Assembly (NCBI GenBank): GCA_003152795.1 | Contig: PMBA01000148.1 | Location: 20,828 to 45,305, forward strand | Reading direction: 5' to 3' | Source of the DNA: Acidobacteriaceae bacterium | GTDB taxonomy: Bacteria > Acidobacteriota > Terriglobia > Terriglobales > Acidobacteriaceae | DNA: 24,478 bases | In this document: positions 8,267 through 15,757 of the stretch, in pieces | How the letters are laid out: every line of letters starts with the position of its first letter | How positions within the stretch are numbered: the stretch's first letter is position 1 | Program-made: the position numbers and the translations under genes | Notes under the pieces: model-generated | Told to the model about the DNA's origin: nothing | The model's database searches: none | The model's input: only the letters and a program-made list of their open reading frames with translations

Positions 8267-10711
8267 GTGAAATATCCGCGCTTTGCTCTCGTCATTCTTG
8301 TTTTTCTGCTGGGCTGTGGCAGCGTCAGCAAGAGCGGCAGCGGTGGCTGCTGCACGGTTCCGGGAATCAATGTCGTGGTTGTTTCTCCGGCTGGGGCCGC
8401 GACCGTGGATGACAATCCGAGCCAGTCCCTTCCCATCACCGTCCAGGTCACGAACGACTCGTCCAATGTCGGGGTCACCTGGACGCTTGCGCCGGCCGTC
8501 AAGGGCGACCCGGCAGGAACCCTATCCGCGCAGCAGTCTTTTTCAGTAACTTTCGTTCCACCCACGGGCGTGACCTCGCCAATTCAGGTAACGGTCACGG
8601 CAACTTCTGTGAGCGACCCGACGCGCTCGGCCGCCATCCCCATCACCATCTATCCGCCCCTTATGGCCGTCACAGCTTCTTCAGGCCTTGCGACCGCTTT
8701 TCTGAACGCGAATTACACCTGCATTCAGCTGCCGATTGGCTTCACTGGCGTAACCCAGATTCCATGCGCCGTCAGTGTTGCGGGTGGACTGGGTCCCTAC
8801 ACCTGGTCGTTAGGCAACAGCCTGCTGCCGGTGGGATTACAGTTGGCCCCGGGCCCCGACCAGTTTTCCACGGAAATCATCGGGACGCCGGCCGCAACCG
8901 GCATCTACCCGTTCAGTCTCACCGCCGCGGACGCCACTGGGAACACGACAACCGTCTCGTTGAGCATCAGCGTGGCGCCCGCGCAACTGAAGGTAGTCAC
9001 GCCCACACTAATGGCTCCGGTTCCGAGCATGGCCTACGCGCCGGTACAACTCCAGGCAAGCGGCGGCATCCCTCCTTATACTTGGATCCTCGCGACCGGC
9101 AGCGGTCCGCTGCCACCGGGGATGAGTCTGAGTCCAGGCGGAGCAGTTTCTGGGACGCCGCCCGCTAATTTTTCCAGCAGCTACAGCTTCGCGCTGCAAG
9201 TAGTGGACAGTCAAACGCCGGTTCCAGCTCAGGCCATCTTTCCCACGCCGGTGCCCGCAGCGAACGGACCCAAGATCATCACGCTCGCGGCTGAGGACGA
9301 CGAGGCCCTGCATCCCTGTCAGGCCGGCAACACTTCGGTGCAGGCGAACACGCCTTACGCATTCGTGTTCACTGGCTTTGACGCCAATGGTCCAGTAACT
9401 TTTTCCGGCAGCTTCAGCGCCGACGCCAGCGGCAACCTCACCGGAGTCGAGGACATCATCCGCTCCAGCGGCGCGCAGTTGGCTCAGCCGCTCACCGCCG
9501 GAAGTTCCGTCTTGTTCGCCGATATGTACCGCGGCTGCCTGACTCTGAACACTTCGAATTCCAGCGCTCAGTTCCGCCTCGCACCCACGACGCTGACCAC
9601 CGCCTTTCTGGATGGCCGCATCGTTGAGTTCGACGACGCTAACGGATTCGGAACGCGGGGCGGCGGCTACTTTCACATTCAGGACAGCACGGCATTCGCA
9701 ACCCCCGTAAGCGGGCCGTTTGCCTTCCGCTTCTCCGGCTGGGACGCTGCCACAAACCACTTCGCGATGGCGGGAACTGCCACCGCGCAGGCCGGGTTGT
9801 TCACCTCCGTCACCGCCGACGTGAATGATGGCGGATCGTTTTCCGGCGCGCTGACCGGGAGCGGCACGATCGGCGCTGCGGATACGAACGGCCGGGGCAG
9901 TGCCACCATCGCTGCCGGAGCCGCCACCTGCGATTTGATCTACTACATCGTGGACGCGAGCCATTTGATCTTCAACTCGGCGCAGGTCGTATCCAGTGGA
10001 CGTCCGTTGATCACCGGAGAGGCGACCGCCAGCGCTGGCCCCTTCTCGCCAGCAACCCTGAGCAACAGCCACATTTACCGGTTCGGGGGTTACGTTCCCG
10101 GCAGCCCTGACGTCGGCGTGGGCGTGCTCCATTTTGATGGGTCCGCGGCGCTCAGCGGAACCGCCTATGAGCGCAGCGGGGGAACGGCGAACGCCACAAT
10201 CCTCTCGGCCCAGTATGCGATCGATTCCACCAGCGGGCGGTTCACCTTCTCAGGAACCGGGGTTCCGTTGGTTGGATATGCGGTTCCATCCGCCAGCGGC
10301 ATCACCGCATATCTGGTGGGCACCGGCGCTTCGGCAACCTCAGGCACGATGGAGTTCCAAACCGACCAGTACCCTCCGGGATACCAATTCGGACCCATCA
10401 GTGGAAAGTATGGCCTGGGAACCGAAGAAATGCTGAGTCCACAATCCGCGGTGATTGCCGGCATTGAAGATCCCGGACCCAATGGCAACCTCTCGACCGG
10501 CAGCATCTCGTCATACCTGGATTCCAGCAGCCTCGTGGGGTTGATCCCTTTTCAGGAGTTTGATCTTTTCAAGTACACCTGGAGCGCGGATGGCTCGGGC
10601 ACCTATGGCGGCAATACGTACATGGTGACCAATCAATCGAAGTTCTTCTACATCGATATTTCACCGCTGAACGGACATCCCGCGGTCGTTGTGGGACAGA
10701 GCCAGCAGTAG
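8267..10711 (+). CDS. Large lipoprotein with putative-Ig domains, partner of the upstream receptor
   Basis: The start is GTG 8267, with GGAGAG 9 bases before it and 17 bases after the receptor stop. The frame is open further upstream, but that part overlaps the receptor. The N-terminus MKYPRFALVILVFLLGC carries a lipobox (LLGC, Cys17), so the 814-residue protein is lipid-anchored. Residues ~30-130 are a beta-sandwich with VVVSPAGAATVDDNPSQ and TWTLAP. Two putative-Ig (He_PIG-like) repeats follow, each with GPYTWSL/PPYTWIL, LPxG-L and GTPxA motifs. The C-terminal half has two or three copies of a beta-rich unit starting YAFVFTGFDANG / FAFRFSGWDAATN / YRFGGYVPGSP, each with G-S-F/G-x-L turns. 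There are no catalytic motifs. It may be a surface ligand-binding partner of the receptor (role like SusD, but not homologous). Exact function unknown. Confidence 0.8.
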   Translation: MKYPRFALVILVFLLGCGSVSKSGSGGCCTVPGINVVVVSPAGAATVDDNPSQSLPITVQVTNDSSNVGVTWTLAPAVKGDPAGTLSAQQSFSVTFVPPTGVTSPIQVTVTATSVSDPTRSAAIPITIYPPLMAVTASSGLATAFLNANYTCIQLPIGFTGVTQIPCAVSVAGGLGPYTWSLGNSLLPVGLQLAPGPDQFSTEIIGTPAATGIYPFSLTAADATGNTTTVSLSISVAPAQLKVVTPTLMAPVPSMAYAPVQLQASGGIPPYTWILATGSGPLPPGMSLSPGGAVSGTPPANFSSSYSFALQVVDSQTPVPAQAIFPTPVPAANGPKIITLAAEDDEALHPCQAGNTSVQANTPYAFVFTGFDANGPVTFSGSFSADASGNLTGVEDIIRSSGAQLAQPLTAGSSVLFADMYRGCLTLNTSNSSAQFRLAPTTLTTAFLDGRIVEFDDANGFGTRGGGYFHIQDSTAFATPVSGPFAFRFSGWDAATNHFAMAGTATAQAGLFTSVTADVNDGGSFSGALTGSGTIGAADTNGRGSATIAAGAATCDLIYYIVDASHLIFNSAQVVSSGRPLITGEATASAGPFSPATLSNSHIYRFGGYVPGSPDVGVGVLHFDGSAALSGTAYERSGGTANATILSAQYAIDSTSGRFTFSGTGVPLVGYAVPSASGITAYLVGTGASATSGTMEFQTDQYPPGYQFGPISGKYGLGTEEMLSPQSAVIAGIEDPGPNGNLSTGSISSYLDSSSLVGLIPFQEFDLFKYTWSADGSGTYGGNTYMVTNQSKFFYIDISPLNGHPAVVVGQSQQ

Positions 10712-10756
10712 GGTTCGGCGTAGGAGGCGCAGAGTCGCTGGCGCGGTCAAATTAAC

Positions 10757-10772
10757 CCTGTGTTAACACAGG
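10757..10772. promoter_or_regulatory. 16-bp perfect palindrome, candidate operator
   Basis: CCTGTGTTAACACAGG is self-complementary over all 16 bases. It lies 112 bases upstream of the response-regulator ATG and 46 bases after the lipoprotein stop. No T-run follows, so it does not look like a terminator. Its centre is exactly 21 bp from the centre of the next palindrome, i.e. two helical turns. Confidence 0.5.
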
Positions 10773-10779
10773 CGCAACA

Positions 10780-10791
10780 TTGTTGCAACAA
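10780..10791. promoter_or_regulatory. 12-bp perfect palindrome, candidate operator
   Basis: TTGTTGCAACAA is self-complementary over 12 bases and overlaps a second inverted repeat GCAAC-ATT-GTTGC. It forms a pair with the 16-bp palindrome just upstream. Together they could bind a dimeric or tetrameric regulator at the response-regulator promoter. Confidence 0.45.
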
Positions 10792-10811
10792 AGTCCCTCT
10801 AGTGTCAGTGG

Positions 10812-10833
10812 GAGACGCGGTAAGCCGAGTCTC
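10812..10833. repeat. Small palindromic repeat (GAGAC...GTCTC), leader of the response regulator
   Basis: GAGAC-g-CGG-TAAG-CCG-a-GTCTC forms a hairpin with one mismatch. Its right half (AAGCCG-GTCTCT) recurs in the hairpin at 14121-14168, which suggests a dispersed small repeat family. Confidence 0.45.
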
Positions 10834-10883
10834 TGCGGGGGAAAAACAGCTCTTTGAGAGCGCGTGAGGCTCTCCATTTAGTC

Positions 10884-11609
10884 ATGCATTCTCTGGCGGC
10901 GACAGGCAAACCGCGTGACCCCGATCTGATCTATGTCGTCGAAGACGATCCGGATGTGTCCCAACTGATCGAACACAACCTGCGGACGGCCGGATATGAA
11001 GTTTCCACATTTTTCTCCGGGGCGCCGGTCGTTCCCCAGGCCGCCATGGCCCAACCGGCGCTCTTTCTTCTCGATATCATGTTGCCCGGGATCAATGGAT
11101 TCGATCTTTGCCGCCAGATCCGCCAGCACGAACGGCTGGCTAGAACGCCTGTCATTTTTCTTTCCGCCAGGACTCAGGAGCCAGACCGCCTTCAGGCCTT
11201 CGACGCCGGCGGAGACGGATACCTCACCAAGCCCTTCAGCCCGCGGGAATTGATTGCCCGTGTCCGCACTGTTCTCCGCGCTCAGCCGGAGGCCCCCAGC
11301 TGCGAGATCATTCAGCTGGGTGATTTGGAGATTGATATAGCTTCGATGACCGTGCGGGTGCAGGGCAGAATCGTGCTGACCACGGTCCGCGAGTTCCGGC
11401 TGCTCGAATATCTGGCCCGGCACCGGGGACGGGTCTTTACCCGCGACCAGTTGCTTGACGCGGTCTGGAAAGAAGGGTCGTTCGTCACCCCACGCTCCAT
11501 TGACGTCTTTGTGCGGCGTCTGAGGGAGAAAATCGAACGCGACCCGCGGCATCCGCGCTATTTGAAAACGCTGCGCGGAATCGGCTACCGGTTCGAGGCC
11601 GGGCGCTAA
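10884..11609 (+). CDS. OmpR/PhoB-family response regulator (orphan)
   Basis: From ATG 10884 the protein has 241 residues. The ribosome site is weak (TGAGG 14 bases upstream); TTG 10854 in frame is an alternative adding 10 residues. Residues ~16-132 are a receiver domain: IYVVEDDPD with acidic pair D21/D22, phospho-acceptor D64 in LFLLDIMLPG, S94 in IFLSAR and K116 in LTKPFSP, so all key residues are present. Residues ~145-241 are a winged-helix trans_reg_C DNA-binding domain (TTVREFRLLEYLARHRGRVFTR, IDVFVRRLREKI, RGIGYRF). It therefore controls transcription on phosphorylation. No histidine kinase gene is in the window, so its signal is unknown. Two palindromes and a small hairpin lie upstream, and a hairpin 24 bases after the stop probably ends the transcript. 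Confidence 0.93.
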   Translation: MHSLAATGKPRDPDLIYVVEDDPDVSQLIEHNLRTAGYEVSTFFSGAPVVPQAAMAQPALFLLDIMLPGINGFDLCRQIRQHERLARTPVIFLSARTQEPDRLQAFDAGGDGYLTKPFSPRELIARVRTVLRAQPEAPSCEIIQLGDLEIDIASMTVRVQGRIVLTTVREFRLLEYLARHRGRVFTRDQLLDAVWKEGSFVTPRSIDVFVRRLREKIERDPRHPRYLKTLRGIGYRFEAGR

Positions 11610-11633
11610 CCTCGATTATTCATGCCGAATCTA

Positions 11634-11670
11634 GAGAGAACTGGGAAGGGCACGGCTTCCCAGTTCTCTC
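11634..11670 (+). terminator. 15-bp perfect hairpin after the response regulator
   Basis: GAGAGAACTGGGAAG pairs perfectly with CTTCCCAGTTCTCTC around a 7-base loop, 24 bases after the stop of the response-regulator gene. It lacks a U-run (CGCCTTAGG follows), so it is either an unusual terminator, an mRNA 3'-end stabiliser or a palindromic repeat. Confidence 0.5.
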
Positions 11671-11770
11671 GCCTTAGGACACGCCGACCCGTGCACAATT
11701 GACCATTCTTGAGAGAGGCTCTGAGACTAGAGTGGCTCTTGACGCATTTACACAGCAACCGGAGGAGCCA

Positions 11771-11905
11771 ATGTCAAACCAACATTCTGTCACCAAACGC
11801 CACCGGCGCCCGAAGTCGGAGAAGCGCAAAGATTACACCGCCCGGACCATGGCGGCTGTGAAGCAACTCGAACTGGCGGCCAAGCCCAAAACCAAGTCCG
11901 CCTAG
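11771..11905 (+). CDS. Small basic protein, 44 aa, unknown function
   Basis: ATG 11771 has a near-perfect ribosome site (GGAGGAG, 3-9 bases upstream), which is the main reason to call it. An earlier ATG-like start in the same frame at 11699 has none. The 44 residues are rich in Lys and Arg (TKRHRRPKSEKRKDYTAR) with a short helical stretch (TMAAVKQLELAAKPKTK) and no Cys, no membrane segment and no signal peptide. Such a charge suggests binding to nucleic acid or ribosomes, but no family is recognised. It stands alone between the response-regulator hairpin and a GC-rich palindrome. Confidence 0.65.
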   Translation: MSNQHSVTKRHRRPKSEKRKDYTARTMAAVKQLELAAKPKTKSA

Positions 11906-11980
11906 GCGTTCCAACCAGCGCACATTACTTACTGACGGCACGACTAAAACAGCTCGCGGAAAAACCCTGATCCGTGTGGT

Positions 11981-11999
11981 GACGGGGCTCAGCCCCGTC
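11981..11999. repeat. GC-rich palindrome GACGGGGC-TCA-GCCCCGTC
   Basis: A perfect 8-bp stem with a 3-base loop in the 137-base space between the small basic protein gene and the 3' end of the M28 peptidase gene, which converge here. No U-run on either side. It resembles the GC-rich intergenic repeats common in Acidobacteriota and may also serve as a transcript end for one or both genes. Confidence 0.5.
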
Positions 12000-12042
12000 C
12001 CAGACAGCCAAAAATTGCCCTTCCCCCGCCCGACCGATACGC

Positions 12043-13905
12043 CTATTTGCGCTGTTCCAGCTTGACCGAAGCCGTCACCGGCTTCCCCTCGCGCAGGACT
12101 TTGACCTCGACCACGTCACCCACTTTGCTGCGGCGGAGGGCGTCGGTGAAGTCGTAGAGGTTCTTGATCGGTTTGTCGCCGAACTGCACCAGGATGTCTC
12201 CGGCTTTCAGTCCAGCTTTCGCAGCGGGTGATTCTGGTTTTACATCGGAGAACTTCACGCCGGTTTCCACCTGGCCGAAATCGGGGATCGATCCGAAGTA
12301 CGGTCCATAACCACCGCCGCCTCCCGACCTGCCTCCCGGGTTGTCTTCGGCGACGACAAGGAAAGCCGGACGCTCTTGAGCATCCGCCAACAGCTCTCCG
12401 GTTTCGCCCACCACCTTGAGCAATCGAGCCGCCGATTCTGAATCGATCTTGTCCCAGGTATCCGAAGGCTTGTGATAATCCGAGTGCAATCCGGAAAAGA
12501 AAAACAGCACCGGAATTTTCTTCGAGACGAAGGAGGTATGGTCGCTCGAGGAATAACCGCCCGGCGAATACTCGATCTTGAATCCCGAGCCGGCCTGCGC
12601 CTGCTCAACCGCGGCTTTCAGCGTCGAGCCGGTGCCCACCCCTCCGACGTAGACTTTTTGATCTTTGATGCGGCCGATCATATCCATGTTGATCATGGCC
12701 ACGGCCTTGTCCAGCGGCCGCGTCGGCGATTGCACCCACGCTGCCGAACCCAGCAGACCAAGTTCCTCGCCGGCGAAGTCAGCGAACAGAATTCCCCGCT
12801 GCAATTGACCTTTCTGGGGCGCGAGCAGCCGCGCCAGTTCAAGCACGCCCGCCGTGCCTGAGGCGTTGTCATCGGCTCCGGGATGAATCTGTCCGATCTG
12901 CGAGGGCGCAAGGGAATCGAAATTGCCTCGTCCCAGGTGATCGTAGTGCGCGCCGATGATCACATATTCGTCCGTCTTGCCCGGCAGATACGCCAGGACG
13001 TTGTTTACCGTGGCCCGGGTGGTCTCGATACTGACCGTCAGCGATGCAGTCTGGTTCTCTGGAAGCGCAAACGAGGCTGGCTTGGACGAGGCATTGATCT
13101 GCTCCTGCAATTCCGCCATCGATTTGCCCGCCCCTTTCAACCAGCCCTGCAAAACCTCATTCTTGACCTGCAGAAAAATGATGCCGGCATTCTCCGGCCC
13201 GCTCACGCTGCCGAATCTGGTGAGCAGGTCCTCTTCGCCGTCTCCCAGTTTGCCGTTCGCCAGCACCAGCGCCTTGGCTCCGTGGTTTCTCGCGTTGATC
13301 GCTTTGGTCACCAGTTGGGAATGCTGCGTCATGCCATGATTGCCGCCCTTCACGCCGAACCCAGGAGGCTCATAACGCAAAACAACGACGATCTTGTCTT
13401 TGACGTCGATCCCGGCATAGTCGTCGTACTGGAACTCGTCGGCTGAAACCCCGTAGCCGGCAAACACCAGAGGGCCGCGGACCGATCCCGAGGCGGAAAA
13501 ACTGAACGGGACGAAATCCTGTTTCGCTTTCAACTCCCGCTTCTGGTTCGCCGTCAGCACCGCGAAATTGTTCTTTCCTTTCAAGTGCGCGCCCGTGATC
13601 ACCGTGAAAGGCTGCAAATAGGAGTTCGTGCCCGCGGGTTCAAGACCGAGGTTCTTATACCGCTTCTCGATCAGGTGCTGGGCGCGGGTCAACCCCTTCG
13701 AACCGGCGCCACGTCCCTCCATTGCCGGCGTGGTCAGCGCCTTAATGTCATCCAGGTAGCGATGCGGATCTGCAGTGGGAACTGCCGGGGGCGCTGCCAG
13801 CGCAACAAATGCGCCGACCAGCAGGGTGGACAGAACTGCGACGTACCTTAATGCCATGCCGGCGTTACGCGCCTGCGCTTGATGGTGGCTTCTTAATCTC
13901 TGCAT
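12043..13905 (-). CDS. Secreted M28 metallopeptidase with PA and PDZ domains
   Basis: I start at ATG 13905 (620 residues); ATG 13857 gives a tighter signal peptide (MALRYVAVLSTLLVGAFVALAA) and is equally possible; neither has a strong ribosome site. After the signal peptide, residues ~140-230 form a PA insert (GPLVFAGYGVSADEFQYDDYAGIDVKDKIVVVL). The catalytic M28 domain keeps all zinc ligands: H320 (GAHYDHLG), D345 (GADDNASG), E380/E381 (FAGEELG), D408 (MINMDMIGR) and H478 (DYHKPSDT). A C-terminal PDZ domain (~residues 545-615, VKPESPAAKAGLKAGDILVQFGDKPI) follows a Gly-rich linker. It is a two-zinc aminopeptidase acting outside the cytoplasm, probably in peptide scavenging; the PDZ may bind substrate ends. 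It stands alone on this strand. Confidence 0.92.
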   Translation of the reverse strand: MQRLRSHHQAQARNAGMALRYVAVLSTLLVGAFVALAAPPAVPTADPHRYLDDIKALTTPAMEGRGAGSKGLTRAQHLIEKRYKNLGLEPAGTNSYLQPFTVITGAHLKGKNNFAVLTANQKRELKAKQDFVPFSFSASGSVRGPLVFAGYGVSADEFQYDDYAGIDVKDKIVVVLRYEPPGFGVKGGNHGMTQHSQLVTKAINARNHGAKALVLANGKLGDGEEDLLTRFGSVSGPENAGIIFLQVKNEVLQGWLKGAGKSMAELQEQINASSKPASFALPENQTASLTVSIETTRATVNNVLAYLPGKTDEYVIIGAHYDHLGRGNFDSLAPSQIGQIHPGADDNASGTAGVLELARLLAPQKGQLQRGILFADFAGEELGLLGSAAWVQSPTRPLDKAVAMINMDMIGRIKDQKVYVGGVGTGSTLKAAVEQAQAGSGFKIEYSPGGYSSSDHTSFVSKKIPVLFFFSGLHSDYHKPSDTWDKIDSESAARLLKVVGETGELLADAQERPAFLVVAEDNPGGRSGGGGGYGPYFGSIPDFGQVETGVKFSDVKPESPAAKAGLKAGDILVQFGDKPIKNLYDFTDALRRSKVGDVVEVKVLREGKPVTASVKLEQRK

Positions 13906-14322
13906 GATCTTGCAAATCGTAGGTGGTAGTAGCGCCGGTGTCAAATTTCGGCCGCCAGGCTTGGCGCAATGAGCGAGATTGAAACGGGCGATACGAAACA
14001 AATCCGGATCACGCCGTGGATCAGCGCGAAAGTGCGGAGGCGAATCCAAACGGTACTACTTGGCACAGAGAGGTTTGGTATCGGAACACCGCTGGCGATG
14101 GAGGAAGTTCTTCCGCTGCTAGAGACGCTGCTTGCTTCGTCATCGAAGACACGGCAAGCCGCGTCTCTCCAGGGGACGAACGAATTGAACCGGAAGCGGT
14201 GAGTTGCGACAGTGCCGCCTCATCCACCACGCCCTCCCTGGGACACGGTGACATCCGTCGGACTGTCTCCCCGACACTTGGGGAGCCCACAGAGTACTAC
14301 ATCCCAGTCTCGGACCCTGCCG
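13906..14322. other. 417-base gap without a supported gene
   Basis: Short open frames occur on both strands but none has a ribosome site or recognisable protein. The stretch holds the hairpin at 14121-14168 and a second one at 14267-14285 (CTCCCC-7-GGGGAG), about 38 bases beyond the 3' end of the YXWGXW gene, without a U-run. The promoter of the M28 gene should lie in the left part. Confidence 0.6.
14121..14168. repeat. 48-base hairpin, palindromic repeat
   Basis: AGAGACGC pairs with GCGTCTCT, GCTTGC with GCAAGC, and inside these CTTCG with CGAAG around TCAT. The outer part shares AAGCCG-GTCTCT with the hairpin at 10812-10833, so it is probably a member of a dispersed repeat family rather than a gene-specific terminator. 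Confidence 0.5.
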
Positions 14323-15498
14323 TTACTGCTTCGGCTTTTCTTCCGGGGGCTTCCTCTCTTCCGGTTGCTTCTTCTCTTCCGGCACTCGCGCTGCGGGCTG
14401 CGCGCGCGGTGGTTCTGGCGCTGCACGCTTCGTTTCCGCAGGAGCACGAGGAGGAGGAGTGGCTCGCTGGGGCTCCGCACGCGTGCTCGCTGGAGGAGTC
14501 TGCGCCCGTGGAGCAGGCTCGGTCCGGTTGGGCTCCGGCTTACTGTTCGGCTCCGCTGTCATCGGACGGTTCGTTTCTGGCCGAGTCGCCGGCTCCGCTG
14601 CCGCCGGACGATTCGTTTCTGGCCGACTGGCCGGCTGCGCTGCCGCCGGGCTTTTCGTTTCTGGCCGAGTCACCGGCTCCGCTGGGCGAGCGGCGTTGTT
14701 CTCTGGACGCGCCGCCGGCGTGTTGACTGCTGGCTTAGTTGCGGCACGATTGGCTGGGGGAGTATAAGGCGCCCCTGCCGCTTTGGCCGGTACGACGGCG
14801 CGGTCGGTGAATGCTCCAGGCTTCGGAGTGGCAGCGACTGCTGGTTTGCCTTGGTTCACCGAAGCCCGCTGCTGCGGGTCCGTGCGGGCCGCCTGCGCAT
14901 GTTGAGTTTGAACGGCTACCGGCGGCGTATGTTTCGCGCGTGCCGCAACCTCATCTTGAGCGGTTGGACGCGCACTGATCCCGCCAGTGCCACCATTGAA
15001 GCTGACCCGGTTCACCGTGGTGCTTTGGATCACCGTGGTGTTGTAAACGTTGTGAATTTCAGTGACGTTCACGTTGCTCACCGAACGGTTGTAGAAAAAG
15101 TGTCCGTTGTCCCAACGTCCACCCTGGTAGCCCTCGCCGAAGTAGCCGTACCCGTAACTGATCCCGCCATAGAAACCTACCTGCGGACCCCAGTAGCCTT
15201 CATTGAAGACATATCCGCCGCCGCCCCAACCCCAATAGGCTGGAGTCCACAGCAGACCCGGTTCCGGAGCCATCACCCAGGTCCCCGGCACCCAGTAATA
15301 GTCGTCGAGGTCGCCGGCGTAAGCCCAGTACCCTGGTGTCCAGAGATAACCATCGCCGGGACAAAGAGGCTGCTCGTAGACGGGCAGTTCAGGCGGGGCG
15401 AAGCTGATCGATATGCCGATTTGCGCGAACGCCGCTGCCGACATGGCCAGCACTACGAGTGCGAACAGCAGCGAACGAATGGGGGAGATATTATGCAT
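14323..15498 (-). CDS. Secreted YXWGXW protein with proline-rich tail
   Basis: ATG 15498 follows AGAGGAAA by 4-6 bases. Residues 1-26 are a signal peptide ending AAAFAQ. Residues ~45-135 hold the YXWGXW/WXXGXW repeats (LWTPGYWAYAG, YYWVPGTWV, LWTPAYWGWGGG, EGYWGPQVGFYG), aromatic-Gly motifs seen in many bacterial exported proteins of unknown function. Then comes a Thr/Asn/Val-rich stretch (NVNVTEIHNVYNTTVIQSTTVN). The last ~220 residues are low-complexity Pro/Ala/Arg/Glu, with five 14-residue repeats at 263-332 and a highly charged end (EEKKQPEERKPPEEKPKQ). The tail is likely disordered and may span the periplasm or bind peptidoglycan or polyanions. No enzyme motif. The full 391-residue reading frame is on this strand; a long open frame opposite it is a by-product of the GC-rich repeats. 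Confidence 0.85.
   Translation of the reverse strand: MHNISPIRSLLFALVVLAMSAAAFAQIGISISFAPPELPVYEQPLCPGDGYLWTPGYWAYAGDLDDYYWVPGTWVMAPEPGLLWTPAYWGWGGGGYVFNEGYWGPQVGFYGGISYGYGYFGEGYQGGRWDNGHFFYNRSVSNVNVTEIHNVYNTTVIQSTTVNRVSFNGGTGGISARPTAQDEVAARAKHTPPVAVQTQHAQAARTDPQQRASVNQGKPAVAATPKPGAFTDRAVVPAKAAGAPYTPPANRAATKPAVNTPAARPENNAARPAEPVTRPETKSPAAAQPASRPETNRPAAAEPATRPETNRPMTAEPNSKPEPNRTEPAPRAQTPPASTRAEPQRATPPPRAPAETKRAAPEPPRAQPAARVPEEKKQPEERKPPEEKPKQ
14503..14712 (-). repeat. Five tandem 42-bp units in the YXWGXW gene
   Basis: The 14-residue units read ARPENNAARPAEPV, TRPETKSPAAAQPA, SRPETNRPAAAEPA, TRPETNRPMTAEPN and a diverged SKPEPNRTEPAPRA. At DNA level TCGTTTCTGG recurs on the plus strand at 14571, 14613 and 14655, exactly 42 bases apart. 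The middle three units are closest, the outer ones diverged, as in a repeat that grows from the centre. Confidence 0.85.
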
Positions 15499-15757
15499 TG
15501 CGTTTCCTCTCGCCCCACTATCCTTCGCTTGCCCGGTGTGTCACTCTGCGGTTGCGCGGATGGTAAGGCTCGATTTCCGGACGGAACCTGCTGACGGCTC
15601 GCGTTCGAAAATGTTTCTGCACGAAAACTCTCTCATTTCGGGAACATCGAGTCTGTGCAATACAGAACAGTCTTCCTGGCAGTACGCTGTCATAGTTCGG
15701 ATTGGGACTTGGCTTGATGATTTGAGCAAGAAGTACGTCTGCCGAGGAGACTCGAAA

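Noticed and set aside
9008..10132. 374-codon minus-strand open frame inside the lipoprotein gene
   Set aside because: The plus-strand protein is modular and ends cleanly; the opposite frame is compositionally odd and lacks a start signal.
13969..14202. 77-codon plus-strand open frame in the gap after the M28 gene start
   Set aside because: No ribosome site, and it runs through the palindromic hairpin at 14121-14168; protein not recognisable.
14212..15594. 460-codon plus-strand open frame opposite the YXWGXW gene
   Set aside because: Its Arg/Leu/Trp/Ser-rich repeats are the reverse reading of the Pro-rich tandem repeat; no ribosome site.
15585..15610. Extracytoplasmic-sigma-type promoter GGAAC-N14-CGTT upstream of the stress cluster
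   Set aside because: Spacing is two bases short of the common 16 and such words are frequent by chance; no second line of evidence.
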